33,583 bases of DNA from Trichomonas vaginalis G3. Its lineage: Eukaryota; Parabasalia; Trichomonadida; Trichomonadidae. The translations under genes were made by a program, and so were the position numbers. The notes beneath the pieces are model-generated. The model searched no databases and was not told the origin of the DNA. It saw nothing but the letters and a program-made list of their open reading frames with translations. The stretch lies in contig NW_026529230.1 in NCBI RefSeq assembly GCF_026262505.1, positions 1-33,583 on the forward strand, given 5' to 3'. Each line of letters opens with the position of its first letter. The first letter of the stretch is position 1. Positions 14,861 to 23,385 of the stretch are shown piece after piece.

Positions 14861-17800
14861 GAACTTCAACTTACGAATAAAGCTTGTTTTAGTCGTTATT
14901 GAGAAGTTAAACTTCTCTTCAAAGCAAGGTTGACATGACTTACATAAGTCAAATCCAATCTCTTGACCGTCATAAAGTACTTTATAAAGTTTCATGACGC
15001 TGAACTCAGAGTCTTTGTCAAATTTTCCTTGCGGAACCATTAAACCTTTATCTTCATTGTAATAGCATTGTATAGCTTCAGGAAACATTTCATTAGCGGT
15101 TAAAGCAATAACATCTTGCTTCACGCCTTTCATTCTGCAGTGAAATGCAACTTCATTTAAATCGTTAGTGAGTAAGTCTATGTAGGTCTTCTTTCCACAA
15201 AATATTGACTTGTATGCTAAACTTTGTTTTCCAGGTGTTATTTCTGCGAAGTCACTATGAAACTGACCAAGGTTTTTACCAATGAGAACTCTTCCATAAC
15301 GTTTCTCAAACTCTTCAGCTAAACGAGGGATATCTTCATTGTAGAGATGCATACTGTCGGTATCGCTATAAAAGATGTCCATTCCTAAGTCTTCGGCAGT
15401 ACAGAATACTTCACACATTATTCTCTTCGACATAGACAGAATATTAACACCTAAGGGGCAAAAGTTAAAGTGTCTGCAAATGCTTTTCGTTAGCTTGAAA
15501 ATAGTTTTATCTGAACCATCCAAACCTTCGAACTTCACTATATGGTTGTAATTTCTTATAGCATATCTTATAGCATCTTTGTCATCTACTATGGTTATTT
15601 TTGACTCAATAGGAGATAAAATGGTTTTGCCATAAATGCTGTTCAGAATGAGTTTTATAATTTCTTGCAAAGGATTTCCTTCTTTCTTATACTTTAACCT
15701 TAACTCAAACAATTTCTTAACTTCATCTCTTATTCTCAAATCTTTGTTTCCATCGTAATAGTATCCTTGCAACACTTCACATTTGACACCTTGATATTTT
15801 ATGAGGTCTTGTAATGTTATATGGTCAACATACATTAAACAGCAAGTGTTTGAACTTCTGGGAACGTTAAGTTCTGGATTTAGTTCAGGGTCACAAACTA
15901 TTAAAGGAAAGTGTCTGTGTATACCAATCTCTGTTATCTTAATGAGAACAAAGAAGCCAGACATAAACTTTTCACCAATGGGTTCCTTTTGGTCGTCATC
16001 GAATAAATGTCTCATGAGATACTCTGTGCTTAGCATCTCATCCTTCATAACCTTTGGAATTCCTTCCAAAGTATAAAGTCTTGCTATAGCTGATGGATAT
16101 AATGAAACAGCGTCGAAATCAGCAATGAGTTTCTTTTCGCTCTTTTGTTTCATGTTATCTGACAGCATACATCTTCCACCTTGAATGCATCTCGAAATAA
16201 ATTCTCTTGGTTTATTTGAGAGGTCATAAAGATTTCCATTCGGGAAGTACACTCTGTTCTCAAATAATTTGTTAGCAATAGAACAAATACTAACGTAGTC
16301 ATAAACGTTTAAATCAAACTCTTTCAATAAGTCATTGCGGAACTTTACAAAACCTTCTCTTAAAATTCTTACATCTTGTTTGCAGTAAAACGTGCTATAT
16401 TTTTCTAAGTCGAAGTGGTTCTCATCTATTCTGCAACCTTTGATGGAATCTATGTTCTTCATGAACGTTTCAATATCTTTTACAAACTTACACGCTTCAG
16501 AAATGACACCAGTTCTGTTGTCATTTGCTAACAAAGTACTGCTGTAGTAGTTGTATGGAAATACTTCTTTCGGTCCTGTTTGTAAGTTAAACATAGCAGG
16601 AAATAGTTTAAGCTTCTTATTTATAACACTGTAAGAGTCTTTTATAATAATTGCCCGTCCTTTATATAAACCAGTTATTTGCATTGTTCGTGAACCTTTA
16701 ATGATGGGAGTTCCTTTCACTTCTGTCATGTGTCTTAAGATGAAGTTTATATCATAACTGAGGTTATGGAAATATATTAAACTCTTGTCAGGAAGTCGCT
16801 CCAAAAATTCTGTTGCGCAGTTTTGACCCCATATGCTTTCACTCACTGAACCATCTTCACTGTCAAAACAGATGTTAAAAGCTTTATGAAAGCCATCGGT
16901 ACTGCACTCAAAGTCAGCAAAGAAAACGTGCTCAGGAATGAACTTGCACTTATTTTTATTTACTTCTTTTGACTCTGCTTTCTTCTTCAGTTGTACACAA
17001 TACTTTGGAGCATATGTCAAATCTTTAAATGGTGCAAGGTTCTGTTTATATAAGTCAGTCGTATATGTGAAAAGTTCTCCATAAGAAATAGGTTCGAAAT
17101 ATTTGCACTCCCACAATGTTTTCATAACATCCCATAACGGTGTTGTTCTATCATAACGAACTACATATTTGTTCTCTCTCTTTGTATAAATCTTCATCTG
17201 TTTCTCAATGTTCATTCCACCACAAGCTTTGAGAATTTCTTTATAGTTTCGAATGAAGTATGTTGTCATTGGTAATCTTTCATTTAGCATGTAGTGGTGT
17301 TCAACAAGAAGTAAGTCAATAGTTCGAGCAGTTTCACATTCTTTTGGTATGTAGTGAATTATTCTGTTATCTTTGGAGTTGTCGAAATAACCAATGGTAA
17401 CATTAAATGCTATACCTGTTGCGTCAGAAATTTCTTGTACTTTACTTTGAGGAAAGTCTCTAACACGAATGACTTCTCTCATGTGGTCAATAGTTTCTTC
17501 ATTTACTCCAGCCTGAATGCAAGCATAAACGAAACAATTGTCTTCTGTCATAAGTGCTGCAGTTCTTTTGTTCAGTTCATTGAAGATTTGGTAGCGTTCA
17601 AGATTTATAGGTAATGTGCAAAGATACTTCCAGAACTGACCGCTTCTCTTCTTATAAAACTTCTTTTCACCAAGGGTTTCATTCCAGAAGTCATCTATAT
17701 CTTGTTTATCTCCTGTTTGTTTAAGTCTGTTCAATAATCTTTTCTGTCTTTCTGTCAGTGTGCTTTCATCTCTATATGGTCTCTTTTTTGGTTTGCCTTT

Positions 17801-18034
17801 CTTTACATCTGACATCGTTAAGCCTTCATATTCTGTTAAATCATACATCTTTATTTCAGTAAGATTCTTTATGTTTGTCAAGAAGAAGTCATAGTGCATT
17901 TCAACAATACCTGCAGCATTTGCTTCTATCTCTGATATAAAGTTCTCCTTCAAGAGCTGATGTAGTAATGTTCCAATATTATTGAGGTTTAACGTAGAAC
18001 ATTCATACTTTCCACCAAGTTTATAACATACCAT
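14858..18034 (-). CDS. polB: Protein-primed family B DNA polymerase
   Basis: This is a 1058-aa Polinton-type PolB, the replicase of the element. The exonuclease motifs are ADFEC (D374, E376), HNLSYD (N424, D428) and YCKQD (Y550, D554). The polymerase motifs are DAVSLYPS (motif A, D641), KLILNSIYG (motif B, K794 to G802) and YSDTDS (motif C, D891 and D893). The long spacing between Exo III and motif B, with insertions, fits the protein-primed subgroup. The N-terminal ~360 residues precede the exonuclease and include NCFVYAC (167-171) and EHHYML (245-250), reminiscent of a papain/OTU-like fold. The gene looks whole. Its start overlaps the end of the 206-aa gene by 14 nt, so the two are probably co-expressed. 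Confidence 0.93.
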   Translation of the reverse strand: MVCYKLGGKYECSTLNLNNIGTLLHQLLKENFISEIEANAAGIVEMHYDFFLTNIKNLTEIKMYDLTEYEGLTMSDVKKGKPKKRPYRDESTLTERQKRLLNRLKQTGDKQDIDDFWNETLGEKKFYKKRSGQFWKYLCTLPINLERYQIFNELNKRTAALMTEDNCFVYACIQAGVNEETIDHMREVIRVRDFPQSKVQEISDATGIAFNVTIGYFDNSKDNRIIHYIPKECETARTIDLLLVEHHYMLNERLPMTTYFIRNYKEILKACGGMNIEKQMKIYTKRENKYVVRYDRTTPLWDVMKTLWECKYFEPISYGELFTYTTDLYKQNLAPFKDLTYAPKYCVQLKKKAESKEVNKNKCKFIPEHVFFADFECSTDGFHKAFNICFDSEDGSVSESIWGQNCATEFLERLPDKSLIYFHNLSYDINFILRHMTEVKGTPIIKGSRTMQITGLYKGRAIIIKDSYSVINKKLKLFPAMFNLQTGPKEVFPYNYYSSTLLANDNRTGVISEACKFVKDIETFMKNIDSIKGCRIDENHFDLEKYSTFYCKQDVRILREGFVKFRNDLLKEFDLNVYDYVSICSIANKLFENRVYFPNGNLYDLSNKPREFISRCIQGGRCMLSDNMKQKSEKKLIADFDAVSLYPSAIARLYTLEGIPKVMKDEMLSTEYLMRHLFDDDQKEPIGEKFMSGFFVLIKITEIGIHRHFPLIVCDPELNPELNVPRSSNTCCLMYVDHITLQDLIKYQGVKCEVLQGYYYDGNKDLRIRDEVKKLFELRLKYKKEGNPLQEIIKLILNSIYGKTILSPIESKITIVDDKDAIRYAIRNYNHIVKFEGLDGSDKTIFKLTKSICRHFNFCPLGVNILSMSKRIMCEVFCTAEDLGMDIFYSDTDSMHLYNEDIPRLAEEFEKRYGRVLIGKNLGQFHSDFAEITPGKQSLAYKSIFCGKKTYIDLLTNDLNEVAFHCRMKGVKQDVIALTANEMFPEAIQCYYNEDKGLMVPQGKFDKDSEFSVMKLYKVLYDGQEIGFDLCKSCQPCFEEKFNFSITTKTSFIRKLKF

Positions 18035-18641
18035 CCATCTTTGTTGGGAGTTTATTTTTAATTTTCTCTAAGAGTCTCATGAAAACCTTACCGAAATGTT
18101 TGTGTAAGTAGTCTCTGTTTGGTTCATCTAAAGCTTCGATGTTAAAGTCAATGAGTCTATTGCCTGTCTTAACATTCCTCTTCCTATTCTCTTCATCTTT
18201 CTTTAACCATCTCTCACCTTCTTTTGGTTTGTCGTCAATGGAACGAAGGACATCGTTAGCTTTGCGAACTTGTTCTATAGCGCTCTTAAACATCTCTCTT
18301 CTCTGTTGTTTCAGTGTGTCGTCTCTTCTTCTTGTTTCACCAACGTTTGCATTTGTTATGTCATACATTTCTCTTCTTACTTCATGAGGTACTGAACGTC
18401 TATGATATAAGTCAATAACAATGTCATTTAAAGGAAATGCTCTTGCATGGACTTCGTCCTCGCCGCGTTGCGGCTTTATGAACTCATGAATTCTATCATA
18501 AGTTATTTCACCATTGTAGTCATTGAGGATGTCAGCGAGTGCTTTTTTGTTTGTTGCGTAATGCTTTGCAACATCTATATTAGCTTCTGTAAGAAGTTGT
18601 TTTATTTCCGAGTGTTCTAACTTAGACAACTTCCGATACAT
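18021..18641 (-). CDS. Hypothetical protein upstream of PolB (candidate terminal protein)
   Basis: This is a 206-aa, highly charged, helix-rich protein with no recognised domain. It lies directly upstream of polB and overlaps it by 14 nt on the same strand. In phi29-like systems the terminal protein gene sits immediately upstream of the protein-primed polymerase gene, so this position makes a terminal protein a reasonable but unproven guess. Ser, Thr and Tyr residues that could serve as primer attachment points are present (for example MYRKLSKLEH at the N-terminus and NRDYLHKHF near the C-terminus). An AT-rich TTTTTTATTT run lies upstream of the ATG. Confidence 0.6.
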   Translation of the reverse strand: MYRKLSKLEHSEIKQLLTEANIDVAKHYATNKKALADILNDYNGEITYDRIHEFIKPQRGEDEVHARAFPLNDIVIDLYHRRSVPHEVRREMYDITNANVGETRRRDDTLKQQRREMFKSAIEQVRKANDVLRSIDDKPKEGERWLKKDEENRKRNVKTGNRLIDFNIEALDEPNRDYLHKHFGKVFMRLLEKIKNKLPTKMDGML

Positions 18642-18732
18642 CTTTAGTAGGAAATAAAAAAATATTTTTTTGAAAAAATTAGATTAGATTTTTTTAAGTT
18701 ATTTTTCAAAATAATTTAATATTTTTATTTTA

Positions 18733-19202
18733 ATGAAACACATGCAAGATTGCAAGTTCTTTTCATACAATGCTCTCGCTACTGCCATCAAGAATGAGTT
18801 CAATAATGCTTCAAATGTTAATGTTATCTTTAACAAGAAGTTTGTGAAAGAATCTAAGTTTGGTCAGTATGTCAGACCATTAGCTATGTCATTGACCGCA
18901 AACGTTATACTTCACAAGAGTTAGCAGTAGTTTTGAAACAAAAGGTTTCTTCGTGAATGTCAAAGATACTCATTATACTGTCATAAAGAACTCTAACATT
19001 GACTTCTTCAGTATTGCTAAATCTTTCCGAACAGAAAGAATATAAGAAGGGTGAAACAAATGTGAAATATTATCCTTCATCTCTGAAGACAATAACGAAC
19101 AAAGATGTTATACAGAAATTCTTACCAAAGGTTGAAGAAGCTTCTATTGACATTGACGAAGAAAGTGAAATGGTTGAAGAAATTGACCCTGACGTCATTT
19201 AA
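18733..19202 (+). pseudogene. Unrecognised gene, broken
   Basis: Coding-like sequence on the plus strand begins 9 nt after a TTTTTAT-like AT-rich box. The product is not recognised. It has a lysine-rich N-terminal region (CKFFSYNALATAI) and a strongly acidic end (DIDEESEMVEEIDPD). The gene looks broken, with about one break. It lies between the polB unit and the KilA-N cluster, and converges with the latter across 16 nt. Confidence 0.45.
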
Positions 19203-19218
19203 GCAAAAATATATTTTT

Positions 19219-20044
19219 TTATTCTTCCTCTTTGAAGTTATCGAAATATTCTGTTATTTTTTCCTTCAGTAATGGTAAGTCTTCTTTGAATGTAAGTATT
19301 GTGCAACCTTTGATGTCATAGTGTGTTTGAGGAAGAGTACTTTTGACAATTTCCTTTATTTGCTCATTCGGTGTCATTGAAATCGGTAAGTTTTCACGAT
19401 AGAACCAGTTTCTGTCAGATTTGTAAATCTTAGCAAGGTCATAAAAGCTCTTGTTGTTTCTTCTGACTAAATGCAACATAACCATATCTTTATCTTCTTC
19501 TTTCTCCAACTCTTCAGTATATATCATATACTTATAACTCTTTTCCTTTCCTTTTGGTACTGAACGTGGTATTCTTTTCTGTATGCTTTTGTCTTTGGAT
19601 TCAATGACTTCATCTTTTGCATGAAGTTTCTTTTCCATCTCTCCACGTTCTGCTTTATATAGTTCATCTAACATCATGAAAATATAACAAGCATAACGAG
19701 GTGAAGCCCACATTGCTACAGCATTTACTAAAAGTCTATGAACATAATATCCTTTCAAACCAGGTGCCAAATTCTTGCGATTTTCATGGAATCTCTTCTC
19801 TCGGTTTTCCGAGGGAAGCAATCATATGAGGAAATTCTTCTAAAAGTTCTTTTGTCTGTTGGTTTTCAAACCAATGATATGCTTGCTTTGTAGAACGAAG
19901 AGCATTCATTATACTTTGCATTTGGTACATGTCATCTTTGACCGAACGAATGAGGCGAAGTTGTTTGTTATATTGTATGTATTCATATTCTTCATTTATG
20001 GCTTCATGAACGATAGCAGTTGTTGTGTTCTCTGATGTTGACAT
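19219..20044 (-). pseudogene. KilA-N domain gene, broken
   Basis: The KilA-N domain is a DNA-binding module common in poxvirus N1R/BRO-type and phage proteins. Visible parts are the YIQYNKQLRLIRSV and AYHWFENQQTKELLEEF stretches in the N-terminal half, and YYVHRLLVNAVAMWASPRYA, the typical second half of the domain. A charged coiled coil and a C-terminal domain with WFYRENLP follow, resembling the C-terminal regions attached to viral KilA-N proteins. The gene looks broken, with about one break. The start at 20044 is preceded by a CTTTACATAC-containing (minus: GTATGTAAAG) upstream region shared with two neighbouring genes. Confidence 0.75.
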
Positions 20045-20100
20045 TACTGTCTTTACATACAAAATAAAAAAATAAATAAAAATAAAACTAACTTTATTTT
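20045..20100 (-). promoter_or_regulatory. Shared upstream module of the KilA-N gene
   Basis: About 50 nt here are almost the same as 22033-22088 upstream of the 250-aa gene. GTATGTAAAG lies next to the ATG, then a long A/T-rich tract (in plus-strand sense, ATAAAAAAATAAATAAAAAT), then AACTTTATTTT. A shorter version occurs upstream of the gene at 20133-20744. Three genes therefore share one promoter-like cassette. Confidence 0.6.
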
Positions 20101-20132
20101 CTGACTTTCACAAAAGACCAAAAATAAACGCT

Positions 20133-20744
20133 TTACATGTATTTTTCAGCAACTTCGTCAAATAATTTTATAGCTTTATCTATCTCATCTACTTCAAACG
20201 TTTCTTTACCTTTCATGGGAGCACCATACATTTTCTCAAAAACTTCAAGCAGTTCTGTTTCAGCAGCTCTCATATCATTAACGAACACAACCTTGACTCT
20301 ATTGACTGTACTGTCATATCTTTGAGTTATATTATATGTTCTTCCTATCTTATATCTCTTTGTATTGAAGTCCTTCGGTTTCTGAACGATGTAAAGTAAG
20401 CCTTCACTGCAACGTTCTGAGTCGAATGAACCATATGTTATGAAGTTATATCCAACAACTGGGTCTAACCATAACAAAACTATTGGTATAAGACTTTTGT
20501 CAATGAGATATGCTCTTGTTCCATGAAATGCTACTGATATCATAAGCTCGGGATTTCTTGTCAAAATTTTCTGAGTTGAAGCATTTCTAACCCAGTCGTT
20601 TGTTTTCTTTCCAGATGGAGATATAATGTCTGACAAAGAATATTTGTTGTATTTCTTTGAGTATCTTACGTTTAAATCACCTATTCTAACCACTTTGGTG
20701 TCATTGTCTATCTTTCTAACTGTTTCAAACTCAATGTTTGTCAT
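20133..20744 (-). CDS. KilA-N plus GIY-YIG/T5orf172 protein
   Basis: This is a 203-aa protein starting at MTNIEFE; the upstream ATG is part of the shared promoter cassette. Residues about 20-100 fit a KilA-N domain (VRYSKKYNKYSLSDI, then NDWVRNASTQKIL and LIPIVLLWLDP). Residues 115-203 fit the T5orf172/GIY-YIG nuclease-like family: GLLYIV (115-120), YKIGRT (131-136), a conserved arginine in QRYDS, and AAETELLEVF with E162. This domain pair is typical of viral and phage antirepressor or BRO-like proteins that bind DNA. Its role here may be regulation of the element's genes or DNA processing. It looks whole. After the stop comes the CGTTTATTTTT 3' motif. Confidence 0.8.
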   Translation of the reverse strand: MTNIEFETVRKIDNDTKVVRIGDLNVRYSKKYNKYSLSDIISPSGKKTNDWVRNASTQKILTRNPELMISVAFHGTRAYLIDKSLIPIVLLWLDPVVGYNFITYGSFDSERCSEGLLYIVQKPKDFNTKRYKIGRTYNITQRYDSTVNRVKVVFVNDMRAAETELLEVFEKMYGAPMKGKETFEVDEIDKAIKLFDEVAEKYM

Positions 20745-20823
20745 TACTGTCTTTACATACAAAATAAAAATTTTTCTTAGAAAAAAATTAGCGTTATTTT
20801 TTTTATCTTAAGGAAAATTCATG
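20745..20823 (-). promoter_or_regulatory. Shared upstream module of the KilA-N/T5orf172 gene
   Basis: GTATGTAAAGACAGTA sits directly before the ATG at 20744, as it does for the KilA-N gene. The distal part (about 20790-20823, with TATCTTAAGGAAAATTCATG) is also found at 22078-22107 upstream of the 250-aa gene. The three upstream regions look like duplicates with different losses. Confidence 0.55.
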
Positions 20824-20825
20824 AT

Positions 20826-20930
20826 TTTTGTTGCTGAATTCAATAAAAATTATTTTAGGTGAAGAGGTGAGATTTCACCTGTTTTCTCACCTAATTTTTC
20901 ACCCCAGTTATTTTATAAGCGTTTTACATG
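20826..20930. repeat. 105-bp direct repeat, copy 1
   Basis: The repeat is nearly identical to 21004-21109. It contains TTGCTGAATTCAATAAAAAT, an AGGTGA-type hairpin (20857-20905) and a copy of the last codons of the downstream-lying 63-aa gene (GCGTTTTACATG). It is a duplicated 3' region, so only copy 2 is attached to a gene. The stretch 20745-21091 otherwise holds no gene. Confidence 0.8.
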
Positions 20931-21003
20931 GTAAACGTTATTTTTTAAATTTTGTGAAAACTCAACGGTTTGACACATGCCCTAAAAATTATTTTACTCA
21001 GAA

Positions 21004-21109
21004 TTTTGTTGCTGAATTCAATAAAAATATATTTTAGGTGAAGAGGTGAGATTTCACCAGTTTTCTCACCTAATTTTTCACCCCAGTTATTTTATAAGCG
21101 TTTTACATG
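21004..21109. repeat. 105-bp direct repeat, copy 2, with 3' hairpin
   Basis: This is the second copy of the repeat at 20826-20930. It includes an AGGTGA-type hairpin at 21036-21084 (GGTGAGATTTCACC plus extra GGTGA and TCACC units). It extends into the final codons of the gene ending at 21092, so the hairpin stands just 3' of that stop codon. Confidence 0.8.
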
Positions 21110-21283
21110 AATTGTACGATGTATATTTGAAATTCTAAACAATTTCGTAGCTTCTATTTCTTCTGTCAGTATGTCAAAAGTTTTAACAATGCCGAAAGTT
21201 TCTTTATACTTCTTCTTGACGTCAGATAGAAGGAAATCTTCTGCTGTTGGATAGTTTTTGTTCAGAAATTCTAACATGTTCAT
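21092..21283 (-). CDS. Hypothetical 63-aa protein
   Basis: This is a small charged protein (MNMLEFLNKNYPTAEDFLL at the start, HVKRL at the end) with no recognised domain. Its ATG overlaps the stop codon of the 250-aa gene (ATGA), so the pair is almost certainly one transcription unit. The stop codon and last five codons lie inside a duplicated 105-bp segment, and a hairpin follows. Confidence 0.6.
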   Translation of the reverse strand: MNMLEFLNKNYPTAEDFLLSDVKKKYKETFGIVKTFDILTEEIEATKLFRISNIHRTIHVKRL

Positions 21284-22032
21284 TTTATCTTCTGCTGGTT
21301 TTCTACTTCTTTCTTTAAGTCAGCATAGTCGTTTCTCATTCTTTCTATCTCTTTGACGGAGTAGTTATATTTCCTCATTGCTGCTTTACATTTTGAACAT
21401 TGCGGATTCATTTTTGCGTTATACATTGAAATTTGACCTGCTAGAACAACTAAGGCGTCAATGGTTTTCTTTAACTCAAAAGTTGTTGGTTTTATTTGTC
21501 CATTCCATATTTTACATCTTTTATCTTTATCTCTTATCTGCCACACACATTCAGCAACTAATGAAACAAAGTTATCGTATGTCTTAAACTCCTCAGATTT
21601 ATATATGTCAGAAATGTTTTTATAAACCATGTCGCAATCTTTGTTCATAACTTTATGGTTGCAATGATATCCTAGAAACTCATAGTTTACTTTACGTATG
21701 AACTTCTTTATTTCTACTGAGCCAGTTGGTTTCACTTCTATTTCATCGAATTCATGAATAGTGAGCTTTTGTTGTTGGATTTCAGGCAATTTGGGTAAAT
21801 GGTCAATAATGTCCTGCATGTCATAAAGATACTGTTCATTTGTTTCATCTTTCGCACTACAGTCTAAATTACTTGTTAAAAGTTCTTGCTTAATTCTTTG
21901 TATTTCTGTCTCAAAAGTATATGAAGAAGGAATGAAGCTTTTCATCTCTACCAACATAGATGTAGGATTCATGACTAGCGAGTTTGGTGCTGTAGTTGTT
22001 TGAATTGTTGTAGAACCTATTGTTGAAATCAT
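21280..22032 (-). CDS. Hypothetical 250-aa protein with Cys/His pairs
   Basis: The product is not recognised. The N-terminal 40 residues are Ser/Thr-rich. The central part contains YHCNHKVMNKDC, and the C-terminal part contains NPQCSKCKAAMRKY, together offering four Cys plus His residues that could hold a zinc ion. The last 35 residues form a coiled coil (RMRNDYADLKKEVENQQ). It shares its upstream cassette with the two KilA-N genes, so it is probably expressed with them, perhaps as an early or regulatory gene. It overlaps the next gene by 4 nt. Confidence 0.6.
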   Translation of the reverse strand: MISTIGSTTIQTTTAPNSLVMNPTSMLVEMKSFIPSSYTFETEIQRIKQELLTSNLDCSAKDETNEQYLYDMQDIIDHLPKLPEIQQQKLTIHEFDEIEVKPTGSVEIKKFIRKVNYEFLGYHCNHKVMNKDCDMVYKNISDIYKSEEFKTYDNFVSLVAECVWQIRDKDKRCKIWNGQIKPTTFELKKTIDALVVLAGQISMYNAKMNPQCSKCKAAMRKYNYSVKEIERMRNDYADLKKEVENQQKIK

Positions 22033-22107
22033 ATCTTTACATACAAGATAAAAAAATAAATAAAAATAAAACTAACTTTATTTTTTCTATCTTAAGGAAA
22101 TTCATGA
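22033..22107 (-). promoter_or_regulatory. Shared upstream module of the 250-aa gene
   Basis: This is the fullest copy of the cassette. It carries the GTATGTAAAG box next to the ATG and the A/T-rich tract shared with 20045-20100. It also carries the TATCTTAAGGAAATTCATG segment shared with about 20790-20823. Confidence 0.6.
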
Positions 22108-22145
22108 AAATTCACGAGAAAGCAAAAGCAATCTGAGCCGCTAAG

Positions 22146-22241
22146 CGGTGAGAAAACAGGTGAGAAAACAGGTGAAAAAGGAGGTGAAAAAGGAGGTGAG
22201 AAATTAGGTGAGAAATTAGGTGAAATCTCACCTCTTCACCT
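22146..22241 (-). terminator. AGGTGA iteron array and hairpin 3' of integrase
   Basis: Seven AGGTGA/CGGTGA-type units are arranged in pairs (GGTGAGAAAACA, GGTGAAAAAGGA, GGTGAGAAATTA). They end in an inverted TCTCACCTCTTCACCT, which can pair with several of them. The array lies about 40 nt past the integrase stop codon. It is the largest of five related arrays in element B. A 3'-end structure or a protein-binding iteron are the two readings. Confidence 0.5.
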
Positions 22242-22280
22242 AAAATATATTTTTGTCTGATTTACATCTAATGAAAAAGT

Positions 22281-23366
22281 TTAGAAGAATTTTCTTATTC
22301 TTTCTGGCATATTTTTGTCTTTCCAGTACTCCCGCTCTAATGGTCCCAGATGTGTTGGCTTCGACTCTCTCAAGTTCTTAGATGGTATAACATCTTCAAC
22401 GCCTCCTTCATATCTTACTTTATAAGTGTCATCGTTTGTGTTATAGCCAAGTATTTCAATAACCACTCCTCGCTTTGCTTCGTCAATGGTTTCAGCAAGT
22501 TTGCCATTACTACTTTCGACTAATTTATGACGAGGGTAAAACGCTATGGAGTCGTCAGCAGCTTTTATAAGATATCCATTACCTTGCGTAGAGTCTACGA
22601 TATAATAATTTCGACTTAACCTTAAACGTTTCTTTGTCAATGGTTTGTCGTCAAGAACTACACGAACTTTTGTACCAGGAATGAGGGTAAATTGTGTTGA
22701 ATTTCTGATATTTTGTGTTTGACTTCGTTTCTTTTGTATATACTTTTCTTCTTGTTGTTGTGTCATTGAATTTGGTGTATGTCCTGTTGTAGAATGTGTT
22801 GAGGAATTATATACTTCGAGAAAATGTTTCATTGTTTCTTCGGTAAAGTCTCGCTCTTGATTTAAATCTCTGAGCGTTCTTATGAAGCGGTTTATGATGC
22901 CGAGTATGTTATGGTTATGGTCTTCAGTAGTGTAGTGAGTTATGTTATGCTTAATGAGAAAATCTGTGATTTCATTGCTGAGGTATGCACTGTCTTGGTC
23001 TGATGTTAAAGTACTTGGGCTATGTTCTGCTACAAACTTTTGTAAAACTCTTAACACTTCACGAGTTCCTTTATTCCTCATTATATACGCAAAAGCTTTG
23101 CGAGTGTTAACATTAATGAAGATGAGGAATGGTTTATGTCCTCCTTTTCTGCTTTGAATGAGAGTGTCAAATTGGTATGCGTCAGGAGTGTTGGAGTAAA
23201 TTGGTAAAAAGTAGTCGTAAGGGTTTATTTTTGTTTGATGTACAACATTTTTGTCAAAGAACTTTTTCACTTCAGCTCTGTTAGTAAATCCCCAACTTTT
23301 TGCTGCTTCATTGAACTTCTTAAATGACCTCCATGGATGTTGTTCGAATACTTCTTTCAAGCTCAT
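22281..23366 (-). CDS. Retroviral-type integrase (Polinton integrase)
   Basis: This 361-aa protein carries out insertion of the element into the host genome. The N-terminal 50 residues are a helical, basic region (GFTNRAEVKKFF). The rve core starts at about residue 60: YQFDTLIQ with D67, the FINVNTRKAFAY strand, SDQDSAYLS with D123, and the helix INRFIRTLRDL after HNHN. A C-terminal region (about 300-335, with YKVRYEGGVEDVIPSKNLRE) resembles a chromo/Tudor-like beta barrel, as is usual for Polinton integrases. The gap to the fibre gene is 19 nt on the same strand. It is followed by the iteron array. Confidence 0.88.
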   Translation of the reverse strand: MSLKEVFEQHPWRSFKKFNEAAKSWGFTNRAEVKKFFDKNVVHQTKINPYDYFLPIYSNTPDAYQFDTLIQSRKGGHKPFLIFINVNTRKAFAYIMRNKGTREVLRVLQKFVAEHSPSTLTSDQDSAYLSNEITDFLIKHNITHYTTEDHNHNILGIINRFIRTLRDLNQERDFTEETMKHFLEVYNSSTHSTTGHTPNSMTQQQEEKYIQKKRSQTQNIRNSTQFTLIPGTKVRVVLDDKPLTKKRLRLSRNYYIVDSTQGNGYLIKAADDSIAFYPRHKLVESSNGKLAETIDEAKRGVVIEILGYNTNDDTYKVRYEGGVEDVIPSKNLRESKPTHLGPLEREYWKDKNMPERIRKFF

Positions 23367-23385
23367 TTATGTAAAGTTAAAGAGT

